From positions 26,476 through 90,475 of the forward strand of contig NZ_JACCJY010000027.1 in assembly GCF_014596085.1 (NCBI RefSeq): DNA of 64,000 nt, in the 5' to 3' direction. Below the pieces are notes generated by a model, which was not told the origin of the DNA, did not search any database, and saw nothing but the letters and a program-made list of their open reading frames with translations. The DNA comes from Azospirillum tabaci. GTDB lineage: Bacteria; Pseudomonadota; Alphaproteobacteria; Azospirillales; Azospirillaceae. Both the position numbers and the translations under genes were made by a program. Shown here one piece after another: positions 52,641 to 61,501 of this stretch; the stretch's first letter is position 1; every line of letters begins with the position of its first letter.

Positions 52641-54134
52641 TCAGTCCGTCTCGCTCCGCCCGCGCAACAACGGATCGGACGACCCGCCATAGCTGGGCAC
52701 GCCGGTCAGCACGCCCTGGAATTGCAGAAGTTGCGGACCGACCTGCATGCCGTCGGGGAACAGACGGAATTCCCGGATCGCCAGCTCGTGAACGCCGGTG
52801 CGCTTCTTGACCACCGAGATCGCCTTGCGCACCTCTCCTGCCGCCTCGAAGAAGCGCAGCAGCACCACGGTGTCGCTCATGAAGGACAGGTCCACCGGAT
52901 TCTGGATGTCGCCGACGATGCCCTGCTGGGCCAGGATGAGGATGGTCACGACGCCTTGGTTGTTCAGGTAGGACAGCAGCTCGTGCATCTGGAGGATGAG
53001 CGCCTTTTCCTCCGGCATCGTGCTGAGGTAGGAGTTCAGGCTGTCGATCACCACGACGCGCGCCTTCTGGTCCTCCACTTGGCGGCGGACCTGCCAGACG
53101 AACTGGCCCGGCGACAGGCGCGACGGGTTCGCGCGCTCCCAGCCCAGTTCGCCCTTGCGCACCGCCTCCTCGATGTCGATGCCGAGCGCGGTGCTGCGCA
53201 ACCCCAAGGTTTCGAAGGATTCGTCGAAGGAGAAATAGGCGGCGTGCTCGCCGCGGCGCACCGCCGCCATGACATATTGCAAGGCGATGGACGACTTGCC
53301 GACGCCCGATGGGCCGACGAGCATCGTCGTCGTGCCGCGCGTCAGCCCGCCGCCCAACAGCTCGTCCAGCCCGCTCAGGCTGCTCGACACGATGGTCGGC
53401 TGGAACTCCGCCTTGTGCTCGTCGGCGATCAGGCTCGGGAAGATCAGCACGTTGCCCGGCGTGATGGCGAAATCGTGCCAGCCGCTCTGATATTCGGAGC
53501 CGCGCATCTTGGCGATCCGCAGGCGCCGCCGCGCCGCGCCGTAGGAGCGCTCGATCTGCTCCAGGCTGACCACGCCGTGCATCAGGCTGTGCAGCTCCAT
53601 GGAACCGGTCTGGCTGGTCAGGTCGTCCAGCGCCAGCGTGGTGCACTGGCGCCCTTGCAGGAACTGCTTCAACGCCAGGATCTGCCGCCGGTAGCGGAGC
53701 TGGTCCTGGGCAAGCAGGCGCAGCTCCGACAGGGAATCGATCACCACGAGGTCCGGCTTGTCGGCCTCGATCCGCTCGGTGATCAGGCGCATGGTTTCGC
53801 CCAGCTCCACCTCGGACGGATAGAGAACGCTCTGCTGGCGGTCCAGCTGCGCTTCCAGCGGGACGAGTTCGAAGATGCCGATGCCGTCCAGCGACCAGCC
53901 GTGGCTTTTGGCCGAGGCGCGCAGCTCCGTCTCGGTTTCCGACAGGGTCACGTACAGGCCGCGCTTGCCGTCGCACAGGCCCTTCAGCAGGAATTGAAGC
54001 GCGATGGTCGTCTTGCCGGTTCCCGGCGCGCCTTCCAGAAGATGAAGCCGCGCGCGCGGCAGGCCACCCCTCAGGATCAGGTCGAATTCCGGAATTCCGG
54101 TCAGGATCTTGTCCGTCTTGGTCGGCTTCGGCAC
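52641..54134 (-). CDS. KaiC-like double RecA ATPase
   Basis: A 497-residue protein. GTG 54134 was chosen because GAGGAGA lies just upstream. Two RecA/KaiC domains are present: CI with Walker A GAPGTGKT (35-42) and catalytic Glu pair region LSETETE (64-70), and CII with GPSGVGKS (274-281) and FDES (303-306). The segment aligned to the cyanobacterial phospho-sites reads DLSFMSDT (415-422). Ser417 matches KaiC Ser431, but Thr432 is replaced by Phe418. No kaiA or kaiB is nearby. It probably works in stress or two-component signalling with the following kinase rather than as a full clock. Confidence 0.9.
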   Translation of the reverse strand: MPKPTKTDKILTGIPEFDLILRGGLPRARLHLLEGAPGTGKTTIALQFLLKGLCDGKRGLYVTLSETETELRASAKSHGWSLDGIGIFELVPLEAQLDRQQSVLYPSEVELGETMRLITERIEADKPDLVVIDSLSELRLLAQDQLRYRRQILALKQFLQGRQCTTLALDDLTSQTGSMELHSLMHGVVSLEQIERSYGAARRRLRIAKMRGSEYQSGWHDFAITPGNVLIFPSLIADEHKAEFQPTIVSSSLSGLDELLGGGLTRGTTTMLVGPSGVGKSSIALQYVMAAVRRGEHAAYFSFDESFETLGLRSTALGIDIEEAVRKGELGWERANPSRLSPGQFVWQVRRQVEDQKARVVVIDSLNSYLSTMPEEKALILQMHELLSYLNNQGVVTILILAQQGIVGDIQNPVDLSFMSDTVVLLRFFEAAGEVRKAISVVKKRTGVHELAIREFRLFPDGMQVGPQLLQFQGVLTGVPSYGGSSDPLLRGRSETD

Positions 54135-54278
54135 CCAGGTCTCCTCTTGGTCCGGCCCGCTGGCAGCGCCTTGCGCCACACGCTGCCGTGATGGTGAACG
54201 GCCCGAACGCCTGGACGGACGGACAAAACCGCAGTCTGGAGAGCATCCATCTCCCATGGATGCAGCTCCGCCACCATC

Positions 54279-54303
54279 AACCCAATGCCGGGGTTCCTGT
54301 TCC
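54279..54303 (-). promoter_or_regulatory. EcfG-type promoter upstream of the KaiC-kinase operon
   Basis: GGAAC (54299-54303) and GTT (54279-54281) on the minus strand, 17 bases apart, about 145 bases before the chosen start. The remainder of the gap 54135-54413 has no gene. Confidence 0.5.
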
Positions 54304-54413
54304 TTTGTGCCTTCGGGATGCCGACCGTCGGCGATGCTTGCCCGTCGCCGCGGGTTACCGCGATGTTGGGTGGTGGCCCCCCGAACGACGCACGGTCTTG
54401 ACTTGCGCGGTCT

Positions 54414-55007
54414 TTACCGGCCTGCCCCCAACACGCGGCGGCGCTTGGGGTCCGGACCGAGCGAGCGGATGAAGGGCGGAAGCCCGCCGGCGGAGCGCGT
54501 GTTGAAGGCCGCCCTCGGCGCGTCCTCCTCCGCTTTCTCCGGCTCCGCTCCCTCCTGCACGGCCGTCTCCGCGGGAATGTCCGCCTTGCCGAAGCCGCGG
54601 GCGATCCACAGGACGAGCGCGCCGGACAACAGGAGCAGCAGCGGCGGCACGGCGGCGCGCAGGCCCCAGGGCCACAGAACCTCCGCCCGGCGCGCCCAGC
54701 GCTCCGTCCAGAAACGGTCGGCGATCTGCCGCACGCGCTCCTCGCCGAGGTCCGGCGGAGCGGCGAGGGTGGTGCCGTCGGGGAAATCCGTCCGCGCCAC
54801 GACGCCCCGCCTCACCCCGTCCTCCACCACCGCCTCGTTGGCGGCGTAGTGCTGCGGCAGGAAAGCGTCCTTCGCGTCCGAATAAGCGTAGAGACCGGCG
54901 AAAGGGTGGCGCCCTTGCAGATCGGCGGTGGCGAAGGCGGCGACCACCGCCACCCACAGCAGGGTGGCGGCAAGCCAGCCCCGCCACAGGCCCTTGCTCC
55001 AGTTCAT
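54414..55007 (-). CDS. Hypothetical membrane protein
   Basis: A 197-residue protein with two transmembrane helices (LAATLLWVAVVAAFATADL near residue 15; AAVPPLLLLLSGALVLWIARGF near residue 125). They flank a periplasmic loop containing HYAANEAVVEDGVRRGVV and DFPDGTTLAAP. A charged cytoplasmic tail follows. No family recognised. No signal cleavage site is obvious. It stands alone between the KaiC-like operon and a hybrid kinase. Confidence 0.65.
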   Translation of the reverse strand: MNWSKGLWRGWLAATLLWVAVVAAFATADLQGRHPFAGLYAYSDAKDAFLPQHYAANEAVVEDGVRRGVVARTDFPDGTTLAAPPDLGEERVRQIADRFWTERWARRAEVLWPWGLRAAVPPLLLLLSGALVLWIARGFGKADIPAETAVQEGAEPEKAEEDAPRAAFNTRSAGGLPPFIRSLGPDPKRRRVLGAGR

Positions 55008-55123
55008 GTCCCGTCTCCCTCTTGCCCAAGGAGGCTCTTCCCCAAGGAGGCGGAAAAACTAAAGACCCGGCCGGCGGGCAGCCAGGGTCAAAAACCGGCC
55101 TTTTGCAATCCGAGCTGTCAGAA

Positions 55124-57766
55124 TCAGGCCGCTGGCTTCAGCAATTCGCGCAGGATGTGCGGGGTGATCGGCTTGTGGACGAGGCGGAAGCCGGCGCCGC
55201 GGATTTCGGTGATGCGTTCGGGCGCGGTGTCGCCGGTCAGCACCACGGCGGGGATGCGCACGCCGCAGACGCCGTGGATGTCGCGGATCGCCTCCACACC
55301 CGTCCGCCCCTCGCGCAGGCGGTAATCGGCGATGATGAGATCCGGCAGCCGGCCCAGCCCGTGCAGGACATCCACCGCCTCCTCCGCCGACACGGCGGCC
55401 ACCACTTCGTAACCCCACTGCTCCAGCAGGGTGCGCAGGCTGAGCAGCACGATGGCCTCGTCGTCGATGACCACCACCAGCCCCTGCCCGTCGTCGTTGG
55501 CCCGGTCCGGTCCGTTGCGGCGCAGGATGGCGCGGGCGCGCACGGTGGGGAGCTCCACCGAGAAGACGCTGCCCCGTCCGGGCCGAGAGCGCAGGGCGAT
55601 CGTGTGGCCGAGCAGCCCGGCCAGCCGCTTCACGATGGCGAGGCCGAGACCCAGCCCCTTGGCGCGGTCGCGCTCCTGGTTGCCGATCTGGAAGAACTCC
55701 TCGAAGACGGCCTGCTGCAGTTCCTCCGGCACGCCGATGCCGCTGTCGGCCACCTCGATGCGCAGCGCGCCGTTGCGGCGCCGACAACCGACCACGACGC
55801 CGCCCCGCTCGGTGTAGCGCAGCGCGTTTTCGATCAGGTTGCGCAGGATGCGCTCCAGCAGCATCGGGTCGGTGCGCGCCCACAGCGAGGTCGGCACGAC
55901 CCGCAGCCGCAGCCCTTGACCCTTCGCCTGCGGCCCGTATTCCGCGGCCAGGCGGTCGAGCAGCGGCCCCACCGCGCATTCGGTGACGCTGGGCTCCACC
56001 GCCCCGGCGTCGAGCCGCGACACGTCCAGCAGACCGTCCAGCAGGAGCTTCAGCGCGTCCAGCGAATGCCCCATGCTGGTCACCAGCTCGTGGCCGGGAT
56101 GGCCGTGCAGCTTGTCGCCCAGAACCTGGGCGAAGAAATAGAGCGACTGCACGGGTTGGCGCAGGTCGTGGCTGGCAGCCGCCAGGAACTGGGTCTTGGC
56201 CCGCTCCGCCTTCTCGGCACGGGTCTTTTCCCGCCGGGCCTCGTCCGCCGCGGTCAGGGCGCGCTCCATCGCCTGCTCCGCCGCCTCCTTGGCGGCGAGC
56301 AACGCCTCAGCCGCCGTCTTGCGGGCGGTGATGTCGCGGACGATGCCGGTGAAGCGCACCTCGCCGTCGGCCTTCCATTCGGCGACCGACAGCTCCAGCG
56401 GGAACACCGACCCGTCCTTGCGCTGGCCCATCACCTCGCGTCCGATGCCGATGATCCGCCGCTCCCCCGTGCGGTGGTAGCGCTCCAGGTAGCCGTCATG
56501 CGCGCTGCGGTCGGGATCGGGCATCAGCATGCTGACGTTGAGGCCGATCACCTCCTCCGCGGCGTAGCCGAAAATGCGTTCAGCGGCACGGTTGAAGCCG
56601 TGCAGGGTGCCGACCCGGTCGATGACCACGATGGCGTCGACCGCCGTGTCCACGATGGAGCGGTAGCGCGCCTCCGCATGGGCGGCGGATTCGCTGGCGC
56701 CGACCAGCGCGGCGCTGGCCTCGGCCAGGACGCGGTGCAATTCGTCGAACTCGCGCACCGGCACGCCGCCGTCGTAGCGGATGGCGCGCCCCTCCATCAG
56801 GTTGCCGCCATGGGCGGCCAGTTCCCGGACGGGGTGGGCGAGCCGCCGCGCGAAGACCGCCGCCGACGCCAGCGACACGGCCAGCAGAACCAGTCCGAGC
56901 CCCAACGCCAGCACCACCGTGCGGTTCAGGGGGTTGAGCACGGCTTCCGTCGGCGTCGCGGCGACCAGCGTCCAATCAGCGAGCTGCGTGCGATGGAAGG
57001 CGCCGATGATCTCCACCCCGTCCAGGGTGGCGCCACGGTAGTTGCCGGTGTCGGCCGTCCCGCGCGCCGCCAGGAACCAGTCCGGCACCACCCGCCCCAG
57101 ATACTCCGCATGCTCGCGCGAGCGCGCGGCGATCCGGTTCTGGCCGTCGATGATCGCGGCGATCAGGCCGGACCGCGTCTCGAAGCCCTCCAGCAGAATG
57201 CTCCAGGTCTGCGGATCGACCACCGCGGACAAGACGTAACGCAGACCGCCGTTGCGCAGCACCGGCACCATCACAGCGATCGTCGGGCGCTCCGCCGCCG
57301 TCGCGGTGGCCAGATCGGACACCGCCGGCTGGCGGGTCGCCGTCAGCCGGCGCAGCGCGTCGCGCTGGGGCACGTCCGGCAGCGGGACACCGAGCCTGAC
57401 CGCCGTGTTGACGATCTGCCGCCCCGACGGGTCGATCAGCGCGATGTTGGTCCAGGACGGATGCTGCGTCAGCGCCAGCATCGCCCGCTCATAGAAGCCG
57501 GCGGAATCGTCGTCGGCCAGAGCATCGGTGCGGGACAGCGCCCGCAGGGCCTCGATGGTCGCCCCCAACTCCCGGTCCACGATCAGGGCCAGCGCCTCCG
57601 CCGTGTCGGACATGTTGTCGTCGACAGCCTCCCGCTGCTGCTGCACCATCCAACCGATGAGCATGCCGCCGAGCAGGAGCATCGGCACCAGCGTCACGAG
57701 CACAAGCCTCAGCAGGTACCCGCGCAGAGTCATCGGTTGCTGACGGGACACCGTCTTCAGCGGCAT
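55124..57766 (-). CDS. Membrane-bound hybrid histidine kinase with PAS domain
   Basis: An 880-residue kinase. N-terminal helix (LLRLVLVTLVPMLLLGGMLIGWMV), periplasmic dCache-like sensor (about 40-270), second helix (VLALGLGLVLLAVSLASAAVF), HAMP-like linker and a PAS domain (about 370-480; AIVVIDRVGTLHGFNRAAERIFGY). The kinase core has His in LAAASHDLRQPVQSLYFFAQ, N-box RNLIENALRY, and GLGLAIVKRLAG. The C-terminal receiver has Asp in DLIIADYRLREGRTG. This is the PAS-HK-REC plan of TodS/FixL-like hybrid kinases with the H-D-L-R-Q-P box. Ligand unknown. No cognate regulator gene adjoins. Confidence 0.92.
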   Translation of the reverse strand: MPLKTVSRQQPMTLRGYLLRLVLVTLVPMLLLGGMLIGWMVQQQREAVDDNMSDTAEALALIVDRELGATIEALRALSRTDALADDDSAGFYERAMLALTQHPSWTNIALIDPSGRQIVNTAVRLGVPLPDVPQRDALRRLTATRQPAVSDLATATAAERPTIAVMVPVLRNGGLRYVLSAVVDPQTWSILLEGFETRSGLIAAIIDGQNRIAARSREHAEYLGRVVPDWFLAARGTADTGNYRGATLDGVEIIGAFHRTQLADWTLVAATPTEAVLNPLNRTVVLALGLGLVLLAVSLASAAVFARRLAHPVRELAAHGGNLMEGRAIRYDGGVPVREFDELHRVLAEASAALVGASESAAHAEARYRSIVDTAVDAIVVIDRVGTLHGFNRAAERIFGYAAEEVIGLNVSMLMPDPDRSAHDGYLERYHRTGERRIIGIGREVMGQRKDGSVFPLELSVAEWKADGEVRFTGIVRDITARKTAAEALLAAKEAAEQAMERALTAADEARREKTRAEKAERAKTQFLAAASHDLRQPVQSLYFFAQVLGDKLHGHPGHELVTSMGHSLDALKLLLDGLLDVSRLDAGAVEPSVTECAVGPLLDRLAAEYGPQAKGQGLRLRVVPTSLWARTDPMLLERILRNLIENALRYTERGGVVVGCRRRNGALRIEVADSGIGVPEELQQAVFEEFFQIGNQERDRAKGLGLGLAIVKRLAGLLGHTIALRSRPGRGSVFSVELPTVRARAILRRNGPDRANDDGQGLVVVIDDEAIVLLSLRTLLEQWGYEVVAAVSAEEAVDVLHGLGRLPDLIIADYRLREGRTGVEAIRDIHGVCGVRIPAVVLTGDTAPERITEIRGAGFRLVHKPITPHILRELLKPAA

Positions 57767-57868
57767 GGATGAACAATCCGAAAGGTTCGCGGCCCGAACA
57801 GATTATCGCATCTTGCTCCGCCCTTTCGTGGTTCGCCACCGGAATCTGAAACGATGGGATGATCCCGG

Positions 57869-58792
57869 TTATACAGGCGTTACCCTGTTGGAATGATAAA
57901 GGGTAAGCCAAGCTTCCGCTCCACCCCTTTGGCCTGTTCTACAGTCATGGGAGCGCTTGAGTTCTCGCATTGAACCTTTCGCGTATGGTCGCTTACTGGG
58001 AAATTTGGGGCTCTTGCCTTCACATACCCTGGCATGATGAGCATCGCTGGGACGATCCCTTGGGAAGCTCTTCGGCACGGCCAATGTCGTCTGAGCCACA
58101 GGTTGTCCGGGTGGCAGCTCCACTTGCGCATCGTCCGGCGAGGCAGGCATCGGGGTGGAAACCGGAGCCGGACGCGCCGGTCCCGGCGGCGTCGCCGGGG
58201 CGGCCAAAGCGGCGGCCATCTGGCGGCGGGCGGTTTCCGCTTCCTGCTCCTTCTGGCGGCGGCGATGCACGATCTCGCGGGCGCGGATCTGCTGCTCCTG
58301 GCGCAAGGCCATGGCCAGCCGGCGCAGTGCCGCCATTCCATCGCTCACCGATGCCTGACCGGCGGCGGCACGGAAGTCGCCGACCGTGGGGAAGCGCCGA
58401 TAGCCGGACCGGAAGGAAGACCAGACACCACGGAAACCGGCGATCCAGTCCTCGGCGGGCCAATTGGCCATTTCGAGAATGTCGGCCTCCAGCACGTCGG
58501 CGTCCGGAAGCTCCAGACCGAAGCGGGCCGCCAGCTTCTCGATGCCGGTCAGCACATTCTCCACGCCGATGGCCGGGGAGACGGCCTCAAGGGCGGCCTC
58601 CACCCGCTCGGCCAGTGCCCCGATCTCCTCCGGCGCGCGATCCGCGATCTCGAAGCGCAGGTCGGCGCGCTCAAGCCGGGCGAGCGAGGCGATCGCGGAG
58701 GGCAGAGAGGACGCCGGCGTTGCGGGCAGCCACGCCATGTCCGGCATCTGCGGGGCGGCGCTGACGGGAAGGCTCGGAAGGTTGGCGGTCAT
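57869..58792 (-). CDS. Hypothetical protein of the replication region
   Basis: About 307 residues from ATG 58792. An Ala/Pro-rich N-terminus leads to a helical core (RAPEEIGALAERVEAALEAVSPAIG, WPAEDWIAGFRGVWSSFRSGYRRFPTVGDFRAA) and a charged coiled segment (RQEQQIRAREIVHRRRQKEQEAETARRQM). The last roughly 60 residues look unnatural. A neighbouring frame over 57880-58044 reads better, so a frameshift or a different 3' end is possible. Its first 122 bases overlap the preceding gene. Position beside the replication initiator suggests a plasmid replication or maintenance accessory; no family was recognised. Confidence 0.5.
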   Translation of the reverse strand: MTANLPSLPVSAAPQMPDMAWLPATPASSLPSAIASLARLERADLRFEIADRAPEEIGALAERVEAALEAVSPAIGVENVLTGIEKLAARFGLELPDADVLEADILEMANWPAEDWIAGFRGVWSSFRSGYRRFPTVGDFRAAAGQASVSDGMAALRRLAMALRQEQQIRAREIVHRRRQKEQEAETARRQMAAALAAPATPPGPARPAPVSTPMPASPDDAQVELPPGQPVAQTTLAVPKSFPRDRPSDAHHARVCEGKSPKFPSKRPYAKGSMRELKRSHDCRTGQRGGAEAWLTLYHSNRVTPV

Positions 58793-59501
58793 TCTGGTCG
58801 CTCCGGTTGGAGGGGCGGCGGGAGGCGGTTGCAAAGGGGACGACGGTGCTTTCGGGCGTTTCGCCGGCTGGCGCCGCGGCGGGGGCGACCAGCTCGCGGA
58901 CCACCCATTTGCGCCAGGCTCCGGACGGGTCGGCGGGGCTGTAGCCGTTGCGGGCGTTGGCCTTGCGGCACCAGGACACGAATTTGCGGGTCACCGTGGC
59001 GGGATCGACCTCCGGGCGGTTCTCCGCGGCCCAGGCCAGATCGGCGGCGTCCGGCTGCCAGTCTTCGGCCAGGGCGTCCCGGCCCTTGATGCCCGATGGC
59101 CCAACCGATCCCCCCGCCCGGAAGGAGGAGGAGTTTTGAGAATCAGGATTCAGGGGATTCCCAGTCCTTAGGAGTCCGTCAGCCGGCTGACCGGTGGTGT
59201 CGGTGGGCCGACCGGAAGAGTCGGAGCCCTGCGCGCCCACCAGGGCATAGACCATCCCGCGGAAGCCGCGTTCGCGGCGGGCTTCCACGAGGGACAGGTC
59301 CGGCGCCTGCAGCTTCGTCAGCACGGCGGACAGCCAGGGACGGCTCTTGCCGAGTTCGGCGGCCAGCTCGTCCTGGACCAGACCGGCGCAGACGCCGGCG
59401 GCATCCGCACGCGCGTAGAGGCCGGAGAGCACCGCGATTTCCGCGGCTCCCACGCCGGGCGCAGCGATCCATCGCCGGTACAAGGTGGTGTACGGGGTCA
59501 T
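58671..59501 (-). CDS. Winged-helix, primosome (DnaT/DnaD)-like protein of the replication region
   Basis: A 276-residue protein from ATG 59501. The N-terminal winged helix (about 1-85) has GVGAAEIAVLSGLYARADAAG, LVQDELAAELGKSRPWLSAVLTKLQA. A variable linker follows. A C-terminal block, LAWAAENRPEVDPATVTRKFVSWCRKANARNGYSPADPSGAWRKWV-type (key residues W, F, W-C, W-R-K-W), resembles the DnaT/replication-protein C-terminal helix bundle. It points away from the iteron region. Helicase-loader or repressor function in replicon maintenance is inferred. Confidence 0.6.
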   Translation of the reverse strand: MTPYTTLYRRWIAAPGVGAAEIAVLSGLYARADAAGVCAGLVQDELAAELGKSRPWLSAVLTKLQAPDLSLVEARRERGFRGMVYALVGAQGSDSSGRPTDTTGQPADGLLRTGNPLNPDSQNSSSFRAGGSVGPSGIKGRDALAEDWQPDAADLAWAAENRPEVDPATVTRKFVSWCRKANARNGYSPADPSGAWRKWVVRELVAPAAAPAGETPESTVVPFATASRRPSNRSDQNDRQPSEPSRQRRPADAGHGVAARNAGVLSALRDRLARPA

Positions 59502-59679
59502 TGTCTTCCCATGATCCAGCGCTTCAATCCCGGCGGAAGACAAAGCGGGAGCGTCAGTGGAATCCGCGATTCCACTTGGTTTTCCGGACCTACCCTGGCA
59601 TCATGAAGTCGCCAAACCGCTGATGCGGGGTCCGGTTCTCCCGGTCTTCCATCGGTTTTCGACACTTCGGTGTGCACGA

Positions 59680-59713
59680 GGGCACAGGTCGCCAAACCTG
59701 TGCCCTTTGTGTT
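59680..59713 (+). terminator. Terminator-like hairpin in the origin region
   Basis: GGGCACAGGT and ACCTGTGCCC around loop CGCCAA, followed by TTTGTGTTT. With no gene upstream on this strand, it may end a small untranslated RNA or insulate the origin. Confidence 0.5.
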
Positions 59714-59993
59714 TCCGGAGGTCGTGTCCTCCGTTACGTCATCGTCGCCTCCTTCGGCGTGTCGCGGCTGTTCGGAGCCGCAGGCCAAATCCATGGCCCG
59801 AAAACCATGATCCAAAAGCTATCGGTTCGGGCTTTGGTGAGCCCGTTACGCAAGATGTTGTCGTGGCCCCAACAGGCTGTCCACGATTCAAATGCGTGCG
59901 TCGGAATCGCTCCGGTTGCGCCGATGCGGGGGCGTGGAGTCAGTGGAATCAAGGTGTTGAGCCCCCTGGAGCGGTGACGGACCACGTCTGGGT

Positions 59994-60197
59994 GTCGCCG
60001 TTCTGCCGAGAAACCGGGCGGAAAACGTCGCCGTTCTGCCGAAAGATTCCGGAGCACGGAGGGAAGCGTCGGAGCGTCGGAGTCCGCCGGATGTCGCCGT
60101 TCTGCCGAATAATCTGGGCTGTGGCCCCTCGGTGACTCCGGGAATCGGCCGAGAATCGGACTCCGACTCGCGCAACCGAGTGTCGCCGTTCTGCCAA
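59994..60197 (+). repeat. Direct iterons of the replication origin
   Basis: Core GTCGCCGTTCTGCCRA at 59994-60009, 60027-60042, 60093-60108 and 60182-60197. The first three are spaced 33 and 66 bases, i.e. in register by about three helical turns. Expected binding sites of the Rep protein encoded at 60524. Confidence 0.85.
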
Positions 60198-60360
60198 TGT
60201 GCTCCTTCCGCAGCGGCCTCCGGACCCCGGGGAGTCCGGAAAGAGTCAGGGAATCCAAGCCCTTCAGCGCCGTTTTGCGGCTTGTCGGGAGTCCGGACCG
60301 TCAGAACGCGGACGCTTTCGGCAGGGAGAACCTCCAGCGGGGCACAGCGTCCGGGGGAAC

Positions 60361-60438
60361 TGGCAGAACGGCGACATTCGTCCGCACGGTCACAGCGTCG
60401 TTTCCGGCCGGTGAGGAATCTTTCGGCAGAATGGCGAC
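60361..60438 (-). repeat. Inverted iteron copies upstream of the rep gene
   Basis: The same core on the opposite strand at 60361-60375 (TGGCAGAACGGCGAC) and 60423-60438 (TCGGCAGAATGGCGAC, one change). Their place just before the initiator gene suggests an operator through which Rep represses its own synthesis, as in other iteron plasmids. Confidence 0.75.
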
Positions 60439-60523
60439 GTTGGCGCCTGCGTCATGGAACATGCGGGGCGTATCGGGAATCATGACCGTAACCGCCAGCG
60501 GCGGGGCCGGGGAGACTGGGTGC

Positions 60524-61486
60524 ATGGACGACCACAAGACCGACAAGGAAAACGCCGAACTGCTGGACCGCCCGGTCCAGCTGGCGCTGCGGCTGGATTC
60601 GCCGCTGCGCGGCGACGTGAACAACGACCGGGCCCTGATGGCCTATTCGCTGTTCGGCCTGTCGAAGGACAAGGTGGAAAGCCTTCCCACCTACGACGAC
60701 GGCAAGGTGAAGATCGAGGTGCGCGCCCCGCGCGACGTCGGCGTTGCGACGATCTGGGACAAGTCGGTACTGATCTACGCCGTCTCGCTGCTGCGCGAGA
60801 AGATGGCCGAGGGCAAGATGGGGCCGGAGGTCGGCAAGCTGCACTTCACCACCAGCGACCTCCAGCGCATCGTCGGCAAAACCGCCGGGGGCAGCGCCTA
60901 CGACAAGATCGAAGGGGCGCTGGAGCGGCTCCAGGGCACCCAGATCAAGACCAATCTGGAGGCCGGGGGCGAGGGAGAGAGCGGCGCCTTCTCCTGGATT
61001 TCCGACTACAAGCTGCTGTACCGCCGCGGCAAGAAGGACGGCGAGCGGCAGGTCCGCGGCCTGACCCTGGTCCTGTCGAACTGGGTGGTGCGCGCGGCTC
61101 TTGGCAACAACCTGCTGACCTATTCGGAAGACTACTTCGCGCTGAAGCCCATCGAGAAGCGGCTCTACGAGATCGCCCGCGCCCATCTGGGCCATGGCAA
61201 CGCTTTCTGGATGGCGCTGGAGCCGCTGCGCAAGCGGGTCGGCTCCGACAACGACCTGCGCAAGTTCAAGAACGCGCTCGGCCCCGTGCTCCAGGCCGAC
61301 CGCATCCCCGGCTACGGCGTGCGCATCGTTGAAGCCGCAGAGTACAAGGAGCTGATGACGGCCCGCGGCGCCTCCATCGCCCGCGTGCTGAACGCCGACC
61401 TGCCGGTGATCTTCTGGCGCAAGGACGCCGGTGAGCCGGAGAGCTGGATCGACATTCCCAGGGTCGAGTTCGACGAGGTAGTCTGA
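60524..61486 (+). CDS. Replication initiator protein (Rep_3/RepB family)
   Basis: A 320-residue initiator. ATG 60524 is chosen because the family core begins soon after; the frame is open to 60197 but that part crosses iteron DNA. Two winged-helix domains are expected: first with ALMAYSLFGLSKDKVESLPTYDDGKVKIEV, VATIWDKSVLIYAVSLLREKM; second with NWVVRAALGNNLLTYSEDYFALKPIEKRLYEIARAHLG and FWMALEPLRKRVGSDNDLRKFK. It binds the iterons upstream, opens the origin and represses its own gene as a dimer. No parAB genes are in view in this window. Confidence 0.9.
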   Translation: MDDHKTDKENAELLDRPVQLALRLDSPLRGDVNNDRALMAYSLFGLSKDKVESLPTYDDGKVKIEVRAPRDVGVATIWDKSVLIYAVSLLREKMAEGKMGPEVGKLHFTTSDLQRIVGKTAGGSAYDKIEGALERLQGTQIKTNLEAGGEGESGAFSWISDYKLLYRRGKKDGERQVRGLTLVLSNWVVRAALGNNLLTYSEDYFALKPIEKRLYEIARAHLGHGNAFWMALEPLRKRVGSDNDLRKFKNALGPVLQADRIPGYGVRIVEAAEYKELMTARGASIARVLNADLPVIFWRKDAGEPESWIDIPRVEFDEVV

Positions 61487-61501
61487 CCCCCCTCCCCTCC
61501 C

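Larger units (their letters stand above)
59502..60523. other. Iteron-type origin of replication (oriV)
   Basis: One kilobase without credible genes between the DnaT-like gene and the initiator. It holds four direct iterons and two inverted copies of GTCGCCGTTCTGCCRA (see repeat entries) and a stable hairpin at 59680-59705. It also has a moderately AT-richer stretch near 59790-59910 that could be the melting region. Placement next to a Rep_3-like initiator makes this the probable replication origin of the replicon. Confidence 0.8.

Noticed and set aside
51081..54191. 1036-codon plus-strand frame opposite the KaiC-kinase operon
   Set aside because: Antisense to two clearly recognised proteins; biased composition.
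55022..57772. 916-codon plus-strand frame opposite the large hybrid kinase
   Set aside because: Antisense of an intact PAS-HK-REC protein with all motifs.
59871..59895. DnaA box near the origin (CTGTCCACG)
   Set aside because: Too many mismatches to the consensus to call without other boxes nearby.
59557..60135. 192-codon frame across the origin region
   Set aside because: It crosses the iterons and a hairpin and has no protein-like pattern.
60197..60523. Upstream extension of the replication initiator
   Set aside because: It would encode the inverted iterons and has unnatural composition; the family core starts after ATG 60524.
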